A DNA stretch of 52,634 bases from CAZOKH01 sp964580315 (lineage in GTDB: Bacteria > Chloroflexota > Anaerolineae > Anaerolineales > Anaerolineaceae): positions 1-52,634 of the forward strand of contig CAZOKH010000010.1 in the NCBI GenBank assembly GCA_964580315.1. The letters are read 5' to 3'. This document shows positions 1 through 8,316 of this stretch, piece after piece. The notes under the pieces were generated by a model. The model worked only from the letters and a program-made list of their open reading frames with translations, had not been told where the DNA came from and did not search any database. The translations under genes and the position numbers were made by a program. The stretch's first letter is position 1; each line of letters begins with the position of its first letter.

Positions 1-81
1 AGCCAGATGTAAACCGGCTGTGCTCAGCGTGTTCTGCTCAACCAGGCTGCCTGGTTTCATGAACATGGCTATGCGGTCACC

Positions 82-1101
82 GTGGCATTTCTTTATGATA
101 AAGAAATGCTTCAGGCTGAATGGCAAAAAAATGCTGCATTTCCGATCATCAACTTGCATGCTCGCAGGCCTGGCGCTGGCGGCCCGACAAATTTTTTACA
201 ACTAATCAATGGATTTTTTTGCGCCTGGCGTTTGATTTGCAGCGGGAAATTTAATGCGATTGAAACATTTACGCACCACAGCAACCTGATTGGTCTTCCG
301 TTAGCCTGGCTGTGCGGCGTGCCCGTGCGAATTGCCACGCATCATGGAAGAATCCATAGCTTTCCCCGATCTTTGCAGAAGATTCATACCTGGGTGATTA
401 ATTCAGGTATGGCGACTAAATTTGTGACTGTAACTGAACCAACTCGTTTGGCGGCATTGGAAGAAGGAATTCGGGCGGAACTTGTGGAGACCATTACTAA
501 TGGGGTTGATGTAACCGAAGCGCCCCGCGAAACCACTGATCGGATACGTGCGGAATTGGGTATCCCGGAAGAGGGGCGATGTTTAATTTCGGTGGGAAGG
601 CTCGCCCCGGAGAAAGGGCATGCAGTATTAATCAAGGCTTTTAACTTTTTGGGTGATAAATTTCCCGCGATGCATTTGCTTCTAGCCGGCGGTGGTGCGC
701 TCAGAGAAGAATTAGAATCACAGGCGCACGTTGGAGGATTCGGCGACCGGATTCATTTTCTGGGTGTGCGCAACAATATCCCAGAATTATTGGCTGCATC
801 CGATTTATTCATCCTTCCATCTCATTCTGAAGGATTGCCCATGGCATTATTGGAAGCGCTTGCTATGGGGATTCCAACGGTTTGTACAGCGGTTGGTGGA
901 ATTCCTGCCGTGATCAAAGATGGTGAAACCGGTCGCCTGGTTCCACCCAACGACCCTGTGATCATGGCAACGGTGATGGCTGAATTATTAAGTGATGAAA
1001 ATCAGTGCCAAAAATTGTCACAGGCTGGTAAACTTCTTATTGCAGAAAAGTACAGCGTTGAATCGATGTGCCGGAAGTATGAACAATTATTGTTCCCATG
1101 A
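82..1101 (+). CDS. GT4-family glycosyltransferase, 5' end disturbed or incomplete
   Basis: This is a retaining GT-B glycosyltransferase that would transfer a sugar from a nucleotide donor during glycan assembly in the cytoplasm. The C-terminal half carries the GT4 signature: a VGRLAPEKGH-like start of the second Rossmann domain, then SHSEGLPMALLEA with the E-x7-E pair, then VGGIPAVIKDGETG. The first ATG of the open frame is at 82. However, the same frame upstream of it, from position 13, still reads like the normal N-terminus of this family (TGCAQRVLLNQAAWFHEHGY; most relatives have GGAQRVL) until a TAA at 10-12 closes it. The real gene therefore probably starts before the window and is frameshifted near position 10-14, or it has lost its extreme N-terminus. 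It overlaps the next gene by ATGA. The sugar specificity cannot be read from sequence. Confidence 0.85.
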   Translation: MAFLYDKEMLQAEWQKNAAFPIINLHARRPGAGGPTNFLQLINGFFCAWRLICSGKFNAIETFTHHSNLIGLPLAWLCGVPVRIATHHGRIHSFPRSLQKIHTWVINSGMATKFVTVTEPTRLAALEEGIRAELVETITNGVDVTEAPRETTDRIRAELGIPEEGRCLISVGRLAPEKGHAVLIKAFNFLGDKFPAMHLLLAGGGALREELESQAHVGGFGDRIHFLGVRNNIPELLAASDLFILPSHSEGLPMALLEALAMGIPTVCTAVGGIPAVIKDGETGRLVPPNDPVIMATVMAELLSDENQCQKLSQAGKLLIAEKYSVESMCRKYEQLLFP

Positions 1102-3125
1102 ACCTACGGACAGGTTTGTCAATGATCGAACAGAACAAGCGTAAAAACCTGCTGAATGCCCTAATCACATTAGCGCTGGCTGTATTCCTGGCCGGCGTCA
1201 TACAAGATATGAATAACTGGTTTCGACCTCAACTGGAGGGCGCAACCCGCATTTCCTATTCATTGATTGCTGTCTCATTGTTTGTTTTTGCCTTCACGCT
1301 ATTGGTTTTGCTGGAAACCTGGATGCCCAATATCCTGCTGCCGATTCGTAGGTACAGGGCTCGTTTGGGGTGGCTGCGCTGGATGATCGCCGGTGCGATT
1401 GGTTTGCTGGGCAGCGTATTTTTTCTGATCAGTTACAGCCAGATATTTAGCGGCACCTACTTGCGCTGGTTTTTGGCGTTGACCATTTATGGGGCAGCAG
1501 CCTGGATAACCACCGTTGACGAGAAAAAAAGCATCGATTTTCATAGTGTGATCATCTCATTGATTATTACAGGCACAATGTTTTCTCTTGGAGAATCCTT
1601 TCAGAGTGCGGTGAATTATCCTTTTTCAATTGGTTGGTCTGAAGGCAACCGCATTTGGGATTATTCTGTGTTGTACGGCCGCAGATTTTATATCTATCCT
1701 GCCGATCAGAACATCCCGGCATATATCGACAAAGGTCGGCAAAGCCTGTGGGGATTGCCGTTTTTGCTGCCTCAGGTAAGCATTGCCCTGGTACGTTTTT
1801 GGAGTGCGTTTGTTTTCAGCGTTCCCTATATTATTCTGGGATGGATACTCTTCTTTAATCCGAAACAAAAAGGTTGGGAATGGGTTTTCCTGGGGTTCTG
1901 GGCATATTTATTCTTGAATCAAGGGCCAATTTACACCCCGCTGGTATTGGCAGCAATTTTAGTGGCCGGAGTGAGAAGAATGCCGGGCTGGATAGCGTTC
2001 CCCCTGGTGGCGTTGGCAGGTTATTATGCGGTGATCAGTCGAAGCACCTGGATGTTTGCGCCAGCTATGTGGGCGGGTATGATCACGCTGGTTGAAGGAC
2101 GATTGGGTTATCCCCTGAATGACCGCCAACGCTGGACGAGGGCAATTTCACTGGCGGTTGCCGGTCTCACGGGCAGTTTACTGGTATCGAGATTGATCAA
2201 GCTCTTGAAAGCTTCATCTCCATCGACAACATCACCTTCCATGTTGAGCGTGGAAGGGGTCAGCAATGTGTTGGGGCGTCAGCCGTTGTTATGGGAGAGA
2301 TTATTTCCCAATGCCACGAATTCGCTTGGAATTGTGATGATGCTGCTGCTGGCAGCCGGTCCATTGATGGTTTTGTTGGTTGTTTTTGCTGTTCGAAAGA
2401 AGTGGAAGCTGGATATGTGGCAGGTTTTGGCAGTGTCGGGTGGACTGATTGCGTTTCTTGTAGTGGGAATTGTGGTCAGTGTGAAGATTGGAGGCGGCAA
2501 CAACCTGCACAACCTGGATATGTTACTCATCGGTTTGCTGTTTACCGCAGCACTTGCCTGGCAGGCCGGCGCAAAAGACTGGCTGATGCAGCCAGCGCAG
2601 CGAAGCTTTTGGGTGAATGGATTGCTGCTGCTCACTGTTTTATACCCTGCAGTAAATGTGGTGTTGGCTGCCGAGCCTTTCAGTTTGCCGCCCAGGGATG
2701 AAACGCAGCAAGCGTTGGAATCTGTGCAGGAATGGGTTGCCAAAGGAAATGCAGAAGGTGAAGTGTTGTTCATTGACCAACGACAATTGCTCACCTTTGG
2801 TTATGTTAAGGATGTGCCCCTGGTGCCCGCCTATGAAAAGAAACGCATGATGGATGAGGCAATGGCAGACAACAGTGCCTATTTTGAAAATTTTAACCGC
2901 GACCTGAAAACACATCGTTTTTCGATGATTGTAAGCGAACCGTTGCAAGTAAAATTTCAGGGCGGCACCTATGAATTTGGTAATGAAAATGATGCCTGGG
3001 TAAAATGGGTTTCCATCCCGGTGTTATGTTATTATGAACCCGTTGAAACCTTGCCTGTCTTTGGAACACAGATCCTGGTTCCCAAAAATCCTTCGCCACC
3101 GCAGGACGGTATAACCTGCCCATAA
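1098..3125 (+). CDS. Large polytopic membrane protein, GT-C-like, function unknown
   Basis: This 675-residue protein has roughly a dozen hydrophobic segments over residues 15-540, followed by a soluble C-terminal part of about 130 residues. The layout resembles GT-C membrane glycosyltransferases, but I see no clear catalytic motif beyond a charged loop around residues 175-215 (GWSEGNRIWDYSVLYGRRFY). The ATG start lies in an ATGA overlap with the upstream GT4 stop, so the two are probably translationally coupled; a second in-frame ATG lies 24 bases on. The neighbouring GT4 suggests a role in surface-glycan or lipid glycosylation, but that is inferred from position only. It is not an obvious paralogue of the 660-residue proteins further along. 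Confidence 0.8.
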   Translation: MNLRTGLSMIEQNKRKNLLNALITLALAVFLAGVIQDMNNWFRPQLEGATRISYSLIAVSLFVFAFTLLVLLETWMPNILLPIRRYRARLGWLRWMIAGAIGLLGSVFFLISYSQIFSGTYLRWFLALTIYGAAAWITTVDEKKSIDFHSVIISLIITGTMFSLGESFQSAVNYPFSIGWSEGNRIWDYSVLYGRRFYIYPADQNIPAYIDKGRQSLWGLPFLLPQVSIALVRFWSAFVFSVPYIILGWILFFNPKQKGWEWVFLGFWAYLFLNQGPIYTPLVLAAILVAGVRRMPGWIAFPLVALAGYYAVISRSTWMFAPAMWAGMITLVEGRLGYPLNDRQRWTRAISLAVAGLTGSLLVSRLIKLLKASSPSTTSPSMLSVEGVSNVLGRQPLLWERLFPNATNSLGIVMMLLLAAGPLMVLLVVFAVRKKWKLDMWQVLAVSGGLIAFLVVGIVVSVKIGGGNNLHNLDMLLIGLLFTAALAWQAGAKDWLMQPAQRSFWVNGLLLLTVLYPAVNVVLAAEPFSLPPRDETQQALESVQEWVAKGNAEGEVLFIDQRQLLTFGYVKDVPLVPAYEKKRMMDEAMADNSAYFENFNRDLKTHRFSMIVSEPLQVKFQGGTYEFGNENDAWVKWVSIPVLCYYEPVETLPVFGTQILVPKNPSPPQDGITCP

Positions 3126-3130
3126 AACCT

Positions 3131-4861
3131 ATGATGAATAATGAACAAGTGGCCGATGTCTTTGACCGGGTGGCTGACCTGTTAGAGATAAAAGGCGAAA
3201 TCATTTATAAAACACTGGCTTATCGTAAGGCTGCGGATAATCTACGCAACCTGGCGGTTGATATTCAAACCACCCGGGAACAGAACCGGTTGACGGAAAT
3301 TCCCGGCGTTGGAAAAGCTATTGCTGATAAGATTGAAGAATTATTGACAACCGGCAAGTTGGAATTCCTGGAAAAATTGGAACTGGAAGTGCCTCCCAGT
3401 TTGATTGAGTTGTTGGAAGTGCCCGACATCGGCCCCAAAAAAGCCGCATTATTTTGGAAACAAGCTGGCATTATCAATCTGGCACAACTGAAATCTGCTG
3501 CACAAAACAGTTTGCTGCGCAATTTGCCCGGCATGGGCGAAAAATCAGAAAAGCGCATTCTTGATGGAATTGAAATGGTGGCGCGCCGCAGCAAGCGCAT
3601 GGTTTTGGATGACGCCTGGGCGCTTGCCAATCAATGGCTCGAATGGCTTCGCGAACTGCCTGATGTGAAACGCGCCGAAGTCGCCGGCAGTTTGCGCCGC
3701 TGGCGTGAAACCATTGGCGATCTCGATTTCGTCGTGGCATCCGATAATCCTGGCGGAGTGGTTGAGGCGATAATTCAACATCCTGATGTGGTCAATGTGC
3801 TGGGGCGCGGTGAGAACAAAACCAGTGTCGAACTGAAAAATGGCATTGCATTGCAAGTCTGGATTCAACCTCTTCAAAATTTTGGATGCCTGTGGCAGTT
3901 TGCCACCGGTTCAAAAGATCACAATGTGCGGCTGCGTGAACTGGCGCAGCGTCAGGGTCTTTCTCTTTCAGAGCAAGCCTTTGCGAGAGAAGAGGACGGC
4001 CAGAGGCTAAATTGTGAAACGGAACAACAAGTTTATGAAGCAATTGGTTTGCAGTGGATTCCACCGGAATTGCGCGAAGACCGTGGTGAAATTGAGGCTG
4101 TTAAGAATCACAGTTTGCCAAAGTTGATTAAGCTGGAAGATATGCATGCTGATTTTCACATGCACACCACCTGGAGCGACGGCCGGAATACCATTGAAGA
4201 GATGGCTTTGTCAGCCATTGAAAACGGACATAAGATTATTGCAATTACCGATCATTCTAGCGGATTGGGAATAGCAGGGGGTTTGCGCCCTGATGATATT
4301 CGCATGCAGCGGGCAGAAATTGATGCTGTTCAGCAAAAACTGGGCGAATCCATTCGGATTCTTCAGGGAGCTGAAGTTGAAATCCGTGCTGATGGATCAT
4401 TGGATTACCCAGATGATATCCTGGCGGAACTGGATATTGTCATCATTTCACTACATACCAGCCTGCGCCAGCCGGGAGAAGAAATTACAGCTCGTTTGAT
4501 CAGGGCTATGAACAACCCGCATACGGACATCGTGGGGCACCCCAGCGCGCGTTTGTTGCCCAACCGAGAAGGCGCAGACCTGGACTGGACGGCTGTATTG
4601 GAAACAGCGCAAAAGACCGGCATTGCACTGGAAATCAATGCCAATCCGCATCGATTGGATTTACCGGAAGCCTATGCGCGCCGGGCGGCACAGATGGGCA
4701 TTCCCCTTGCCATAAACAGTGATGCGCACCGGATTGGACGCCTGGATAACCTGGTTTACGGTATTTCTGCCGCGCGCCGCGCCTGGTTGGAAGCCAGGCA
4801 TGTGATCAATACCTGGGAACCTGAAAAAATCATGACATGGTTTCAAAACAGAAGCGGTTAA
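3131..4861 (+). CDS. polX: DNA polymerase X family protein with PHP domain (PolX)
   Basis: This is a bacterial PolX, a DNA repair polymerase that fills gaps and usually has a 3'-5' exonuclease/AP-endonuclease activity in its PHP domain. The order is: helix-hairpin-helix region (about residues 1-150, with IPGVGKAIADKI, VPDIGPKKA and LPGMGEKSE), nucleotidyltransferase palm (GSLRR, then GDLDF with metal ligands D197 and D199), and C-terminal PHP domain from about residue 338 (DFHMHTTWSDG at 341, ITDHS, GHPSARLL, EINANPHR, NSDAHR). All expected PHP metal-ligand motifs are visible. The length of 576 aa is normal for the family. ATG ATG occurs at 3131/3134 and either may be used; no clear Shine-Dalgarno sequence is seen. 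It starts 5 bases after the preceding membrane protein. Confidence 0.96.
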   Translation: MMNNEQVADVFDRVADLLEIKGEIIYKTLAYRKAADNLRNLAVDIQTTREQNRLTEIPGVGKAIADKIEELLTTGKLEFLEKLELEVPPSLIELLEVPDIGPKKAALFWKQAGIINLAQLKSAAQNSLLRNLPGMGEKSEKRILDGIEMVARRSKRMVLDDAWALANQWLEWLRELPDVKRAEVAGSLRRWRETIGDLDFVVASDNPGGVVEAIIQHPDVVNVLGRGENKTSVELKNGIALQVWIQPLQNFGCLWQFATGSKDHNVRLRELAQRQGLSLSEQAFAREEDGQRLNCETEQQVYEAIGLQWIPPELREDRGEIEAVKNHSLPKLIKLEDMHADFHMHTTWSDGRNTIEEMALSAIENGHKIIAITDHSSGLGIAGGLRPDDIRMQRAEIDAVQQKLGESIRILQGAEVEIRADGSLDYPDDILAELDIVIISLHTSLRQPGEEITARLIRAMNNPHTDIVGHPSARLLPNREGADLDWTAVLETAQKTGIALEINANPHRLDLPEAYARRAAQMGIPLAINSDAHRIGRLDNLVYGISAARRAWLEARHVINTWEPEKIMTWFQNRSG

Positions 4862-4924
4862 GTAGATCGAACTGGTATGAAACTTGTTCCCACATTTGTT
4901 GATAACTTTTTCCAGGACAAGAAA

Positions 4925-5368
4925 ATGAAATTCTTTTTTTGCGGGTTGCTTATTGTTTTTTTCATGATCACAGTCACTGCCTGTTCCATATTAACCAATC
5001 AACAATCAGCCGGTGCAGCTCCTTCTGAGAAGGCCACTCCCTGGCAATCAGGAAAGGCATATCCAACCTCGCCCGAGGGGGTTGTGCAGGCGTTCCTGGT
5101 TGCCTATCAAGAAGAACCACAAATGATGCTTCAATACCTGGATCAGAGTGTGTTTGGCGGATGGACGCCGGAATCGATTGTGGAAAACCTGCAATTTAAT
5201 GGGATGATGGATAGTTTTGCCATACGCAATGCGACCGTGAACAATGATCCCGCCGAAGCAGTTGTGGTTGTGGATATTCTAATTGGCGGCGAATTGCTGC
5301 AGCGTTCGTTCCTTTTGACGCCGCATGATCTTTATTGGACCATTTATTCCATTGCCCGGTATGAGTGA
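4925..5368 (+). CDS. Small exported lipoprotein, possibly NTF2-like
   Basis: The open frame begins at 4877, but the second methionine (4925) is the better start. It is preceded by AGGA at normal spacing and opens directly with a lipoprotein signal peptide (MKFFFCGLLIVFFMITVTAC) whose lipobox cysteine is residue 20. The mature part is about 127 residues. Its pattern is SPEGVVQAFLVAYQEEP...YLDQSV, then alternating strands ending in DLYWTIYSI. This looks like the cone-shaped NTF2/DUF4878 type often found in Chloroflexota lipoproteins, but I assign this only tentatively. No function is known. It lies between polX and glgP and may have its own promoter. Confidence 0.75.
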   Translation: MKFFFCGLLIVFFMITVTACSILTNQQSAGAAPSEKATPWQSGKAYPTSPEGVVQAFLVAYQEEPQMMLQYLDQSVFGGWTPESIVENLQFNGMMDSFAIRNATVNNDPAEAVVVVDILIGGELLQRSFLLTPHDLYWTIYSIARYE

Positions 5369-5476
5369 GACGGTTTTTATGCGTTATTTAATTTATGGAA
5401 TATGCTATTCTTATGAAATCATGTAAAATTGATGACAGTTCTATCTATACAAAGTAAGGAATAATTATCCGATTCG

Positions 5477-7636
5477 ATGATTGACTACAAAATTCTTACC
5501 CCCAACAGTTTTCAGCTTCCTGTGCGTATTCAGCGCCTGTCTGAATTTGCCTACAATCTATACTGGACCTGGCATCCTGAAGCGCAGAAGTTGTTCCAAT
5601 ATATCAACTCTTCCCTGTGGGAAGAGTTATCGCACAATGCTATTGCGTTCTTAAGAAAAGTGGACCGCACTAGTTTAAATGCTGCTGCCAATGACCGTTT
5701 CTTCCTGGAACGATATGACAGTGTCATGGAACAATTTGATCATTACCTGGTGTCATACGATACGTGGTTTGACCGAACCTATCCCCACCTCAAAGAAAAG
5801 CAAATTGCTTACTTCTCTTTTGAATTTGGCCTGCATGAAAGTTTTCCGATCTATGCGGGAGGGTTGGGGGTGCTTTCGGGCGACCATGTGAAAGAAGCCA
5901 GTGACCTGGGATTACCCCTGGTGGGAGTGGGATTTGTATATCGAGAAGGCTATTTTACACAAGCGATCAGCGAGAGCGGCTGGCAGGAAGACCGCAGTCA
6001 AAGTTTAAAACTAGACGAATTACCGCTGTTACCGGTTGTAGATGACAAGAACAATCCTTTACTGATTACCGTGAATTTTCCAGACAGGGATGTTCAGGCA
6101 CGAGTCTGGTGTGTTTTGGTGGGGCGGGTTCGTTTATTCCTGCTGGATACAAACCTGGAAAAGAATAGTCTCGCAGATCGACAGATAACCAACCGGCTGT
6201 ATAACAGTGAAGTCGAAACCCGCATTTCGCAGGAATTCTTGCTGGGTGTGGGCGGAGTTCGTGCTTTGCGCCTGCTGGGTTTTCAACCCGATGTGTGGCA
6301 TATGAATGAAGGCCATTCAGCTTTTTTGACCGTTGAACGATTGCGTGAACTGGTCACACAAGGTGTGGATATTGATCAGGCAATGGAACAAATTCGTCAT
6401 AGTAATACATTTACAACTCATACGCCTGTCCCTGCCGGTAACGATGAATTTCCCATTTATCTAATTGAAAAGTTTTTCTCAAAATTTTGGCAAGAATTGG
6501 GGGTAAGTCATGACCAGTTTATTGACCTGGCACGGCACACCTATTCTTGGGGTGATAATTTCAGCATGCCCATTTTGGCTTTGAGGCTTTCAGAGAAGCG
6601 TAATGCCGTTTCTGAGTTGCATGGTGAAGTCTCCCGCCGCATGTGGAGTTTTTTGTGGCCGAATAAAGCGGTTGAAGATGTCCCTATTGACTATATAACC
6701 AATGGTGTGCATCACAGCAGTTGGCTGGCAAGGCGCATGGGATTGTTATTTGAGCGGCATTTTGGAGCGGGCTGGCAGGACAGGCTTGATGATCCTGAAA
6801 TGTGGGGCTGTATCGACAATATTCCAGACGGTGAGATCTGGGCGGTTCGCCAGCATTTGAAAAGGAAGTTAATTTCTTTTGCCACACAGCGTGCCCGAAA
6901 GCAATGGATGACCACCAGTTTCCATCCTGTTCAGGTGATTGCCAGTGGCGTGTTGCTGGATCAATACGCATTAACCATCGGGTTTGCCAGACGCTTTTCA
7001 ACCTACAAACGCGCTTATTTAATCCTGCGAGATTTTGAAAGATTGCTAAAAATAATAAACAACCCTGAAAAACCCGTACAAATCATCTTTGCAGGCAAAG
7101 CACACCCGTCCGATGAGCCCGGCAAACTGGTTATCCAGGAGGTTTACCGCGCGGTGAAGGATGCAAAATGCGGCGGGCGGCTGGTTTTCCTTGAAAATTA
7201 CGACATGAATGTAGCCCGTTACCTGGTGCAAGGGGTGGATGTGTGGTTGAATACCCCGCGCCGCCCCAATGAAGCATCGGGCACATCAGGCATGAAAGCA
7301 GCTTTGAACGGGGTATTGAACTTCTCGGTTTTAGACGGCTGGTGGCGAGAAGCCTATAATGGCCGCAACGGCTGGGCAATTGGTTCAGATATGGATTATC
7401 CAGATCCTGAACAGCAGGATGCGATTGACTCGGCAAGCCTGTATGACACGCTGGAAAAAGAGATTATCCCCCTGTACTACCAGGGCTATTTAACTGGCAG
7501 TATTCCCAATGCCTGGATTGCACGCATGAAAGAATCAATCCGCACACTATCTCCGCAGTTCTCAACACGTAGAATGGTAAAAGAGTATGTAGAACGGTTT
7601 TATATTCCAGCAATGAACGGCTCATCTGGTAAATAA
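5477..7636 (+). CDS. glgP: Alpha-glucan (glycogen) phosphorylase, DUF3417-type
   Basis: The enzyme releases glucose-1-phosphate from glycogen or maltodextrin using phosphate and PLP (family GT35). The N-terminus (IQRLSEFAYNLYWTWHPEA) is the DUF3417 region typical of the shorter alpha-glucan phosphorylase type. ASFEFGLHESFPIYAGGLGVL-like and HMNEGHSAFL motifs mark the catalytic core. The PLP site is EASGTSGMKAALNG, with the Schiff-base lysine at residue 607. The 719-aa length is complete for this subgroup. AAGGA lies about 16 bases before the ATG, which is rather far. The 108 bases upstream are AT-rich and probably hold a promoter, but I could not fix clear boxes. It works in the cytoplasm in storage-polysaccharide breakdown. 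Confidence 0.96.
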   Translation: MIDYKILTPNSFQLPVRIQRLSEFAYNLYWTWHPEAQKLFQYINSSLWEELSHNAIAFLRKVDRTSLNAAANDRFFLERYDSVMEQFDHYLVSYDTWFDRTYPHLKEKQIAYFSFEFGLHESFPIYAGGLGVLSGDHVKEASDLGLPLVGVGFVYREGYFTQAISESGWQEDRSQSLKLDELPLLPVVDDKNNPLLITVNFPDRDVQARVWCVLVGRVRLFLLDTNLEKNSLADRQITNRLYNSEVETRISQEFLLGVGGVRALRLLGFQPDVWHMNEGHSAFLTVERLRELVTQGVDIDQAMEQIRHSNTFTTHTPVPAGNDEFPIYLIEKFFSKFWQELGVSHDQFIDLARHTYSWGDNFSMPILALRLSEKRNAVSELHGEVSRRMWSFLWPNKAVEDVPIDYITNGVHHSSWLARRMGLLFERHFGAGWQDRLDDPEMWGCIDNIPDGEIWAVRQHLKRKLISFATQRARKQWMTTSFHPVQVIASGVLLDQYALTIGFARRFSTYKRAYLILRDFERLLKIINNPEKPVQIIFAGKAHPSDEPGKLVIQEVYRAVKDAKCGGRLVFLENYDMNVARYLVQGVDVWLNTPRRPNEASGTSGMKAALNGVLNFSVLDGWWREAYNGRNGWAIGSDMDYPDPEQQDAIDSASLYDTLEKEIIPLYYQGYLTGSIPNAWIARMKESIRTLSPQFSTRRMVKEYVERFYIPAMNGSSGK

Positions 7637-7680
7637 TTCCGATTACGATTATTTACCGTCCTTACCAGGAGGTAGTTGAA

Positions 7681-8315
7681 ATGGAATTTATCATAACACC
7701 CCAGGCGATTTTGGGCGCTATTGGGGTGTTTATTTTACGCCTGGGAAACATGGCGTTGGACACGCTGCGGGTTATCTACGTTATTCGTGACCGCAAGCTG
7801 ATTGTGTGGCTGCTTGGGTTTGTCGAGACGGTGATATTTGTGGTGGTGATCGGCTCAGTATTGGCCGATCTAGATAATTGGTTCAATATCATCAGTTATG
7901 CGGCTGGATTTGCCACGGGAAATGTGATTGGAATGATGATCGAAACCCGCCTGGCGGTTGGTCATGCACAATTTACCATCATTTCATCATTACATGGAAA
8001 AGCAATCGCCGAACATTTGCGTGAGAACGGCTATGCGGTTANNNNNNNNNNGCGATCCGGAGCGGGACACCCGCGGCGCGGGCGATCCCGATCGCCTCGA
8101 GCACGAACGGCTATGCGGTTACTGAGATACCCGGGCGAGGCAGAGACGGTGATGTGTCCATTTTACACTGCGATGTATTGCGGCGGGATATGGAAGAGGT
8201 CGAGCGCATTGTGCAAGAGGTGGATGAGACGGCTTTCATCACATCAGAAGAAATTCGACCGGTGCGGGCTGGCTTTTGGCGCGGGTGGGCACTGAAGAAA
8301 CGCGAAACGCGCTAA
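7681..8315 (+). CDS. UPF0316 membrane protein (DUF5698/DUF2179), broken by a scaffold artefact
   Basis: The N-terminal 120 residues have three hydrophobic segments and the family pattern LRLGNMALDTLRVIYVIRDRK...GFVETVIFVV, followed by IETRLAVGHAQ. This is the UPF0316 family, whose C-terminal DUF2179 domain is cytosolic. AGGAGG at 7667-7672 supports the ATG. At 8042-8051 there are ten Ns, followed by 53 GC-rich bases and then a second copy of the 17 bases that precede the gap. If the 80 bases 8042-8121 are removed, the frame runs on as ENGYAVTEIPGRGRDGDVSI...FITSEEIRPVRAGFWRGWALKKRETR and stops at 8313-8315, giving an intact 184-residue protein. Read literally, the sequence frameshifts after the gap and ends in nonsense. 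The gene is therefore almost certainly intact in the organism. Confidence 0.9.
8042..8104. other. Assembly gap (10 N) plus 53 bases of probable non-native sequence
   Basis: Positions 8042-8051 are N. Positions 8052-8104 are a stretch of roughly three-quarters G+C, unlike the surrounding gene. It is followed by an exact second copy (8105-8121) of the 17 bases at 8025-8041. The pattern fits two contigs whose true overlap was not merged, with low-quality or adapter-like sequence at one end. Confidence 0.9.
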
Positions 8316-8316
8316 T

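Noticed and set aside
2279..2794. 171-codon open frame on the minus strand
   Set aside because: It is a shadow of the large membrane protein on the plus strand, rich in Ser/Thr/Pro without domain-like blocks.
8025..8121. 17-base direct repeat as attachment site or transposon target duplication
   Set aside because: The repeat flanks N bases and a short GC-rich piece, and removing one copy restores a reading frame exactly. An assembly overlap explains it better.
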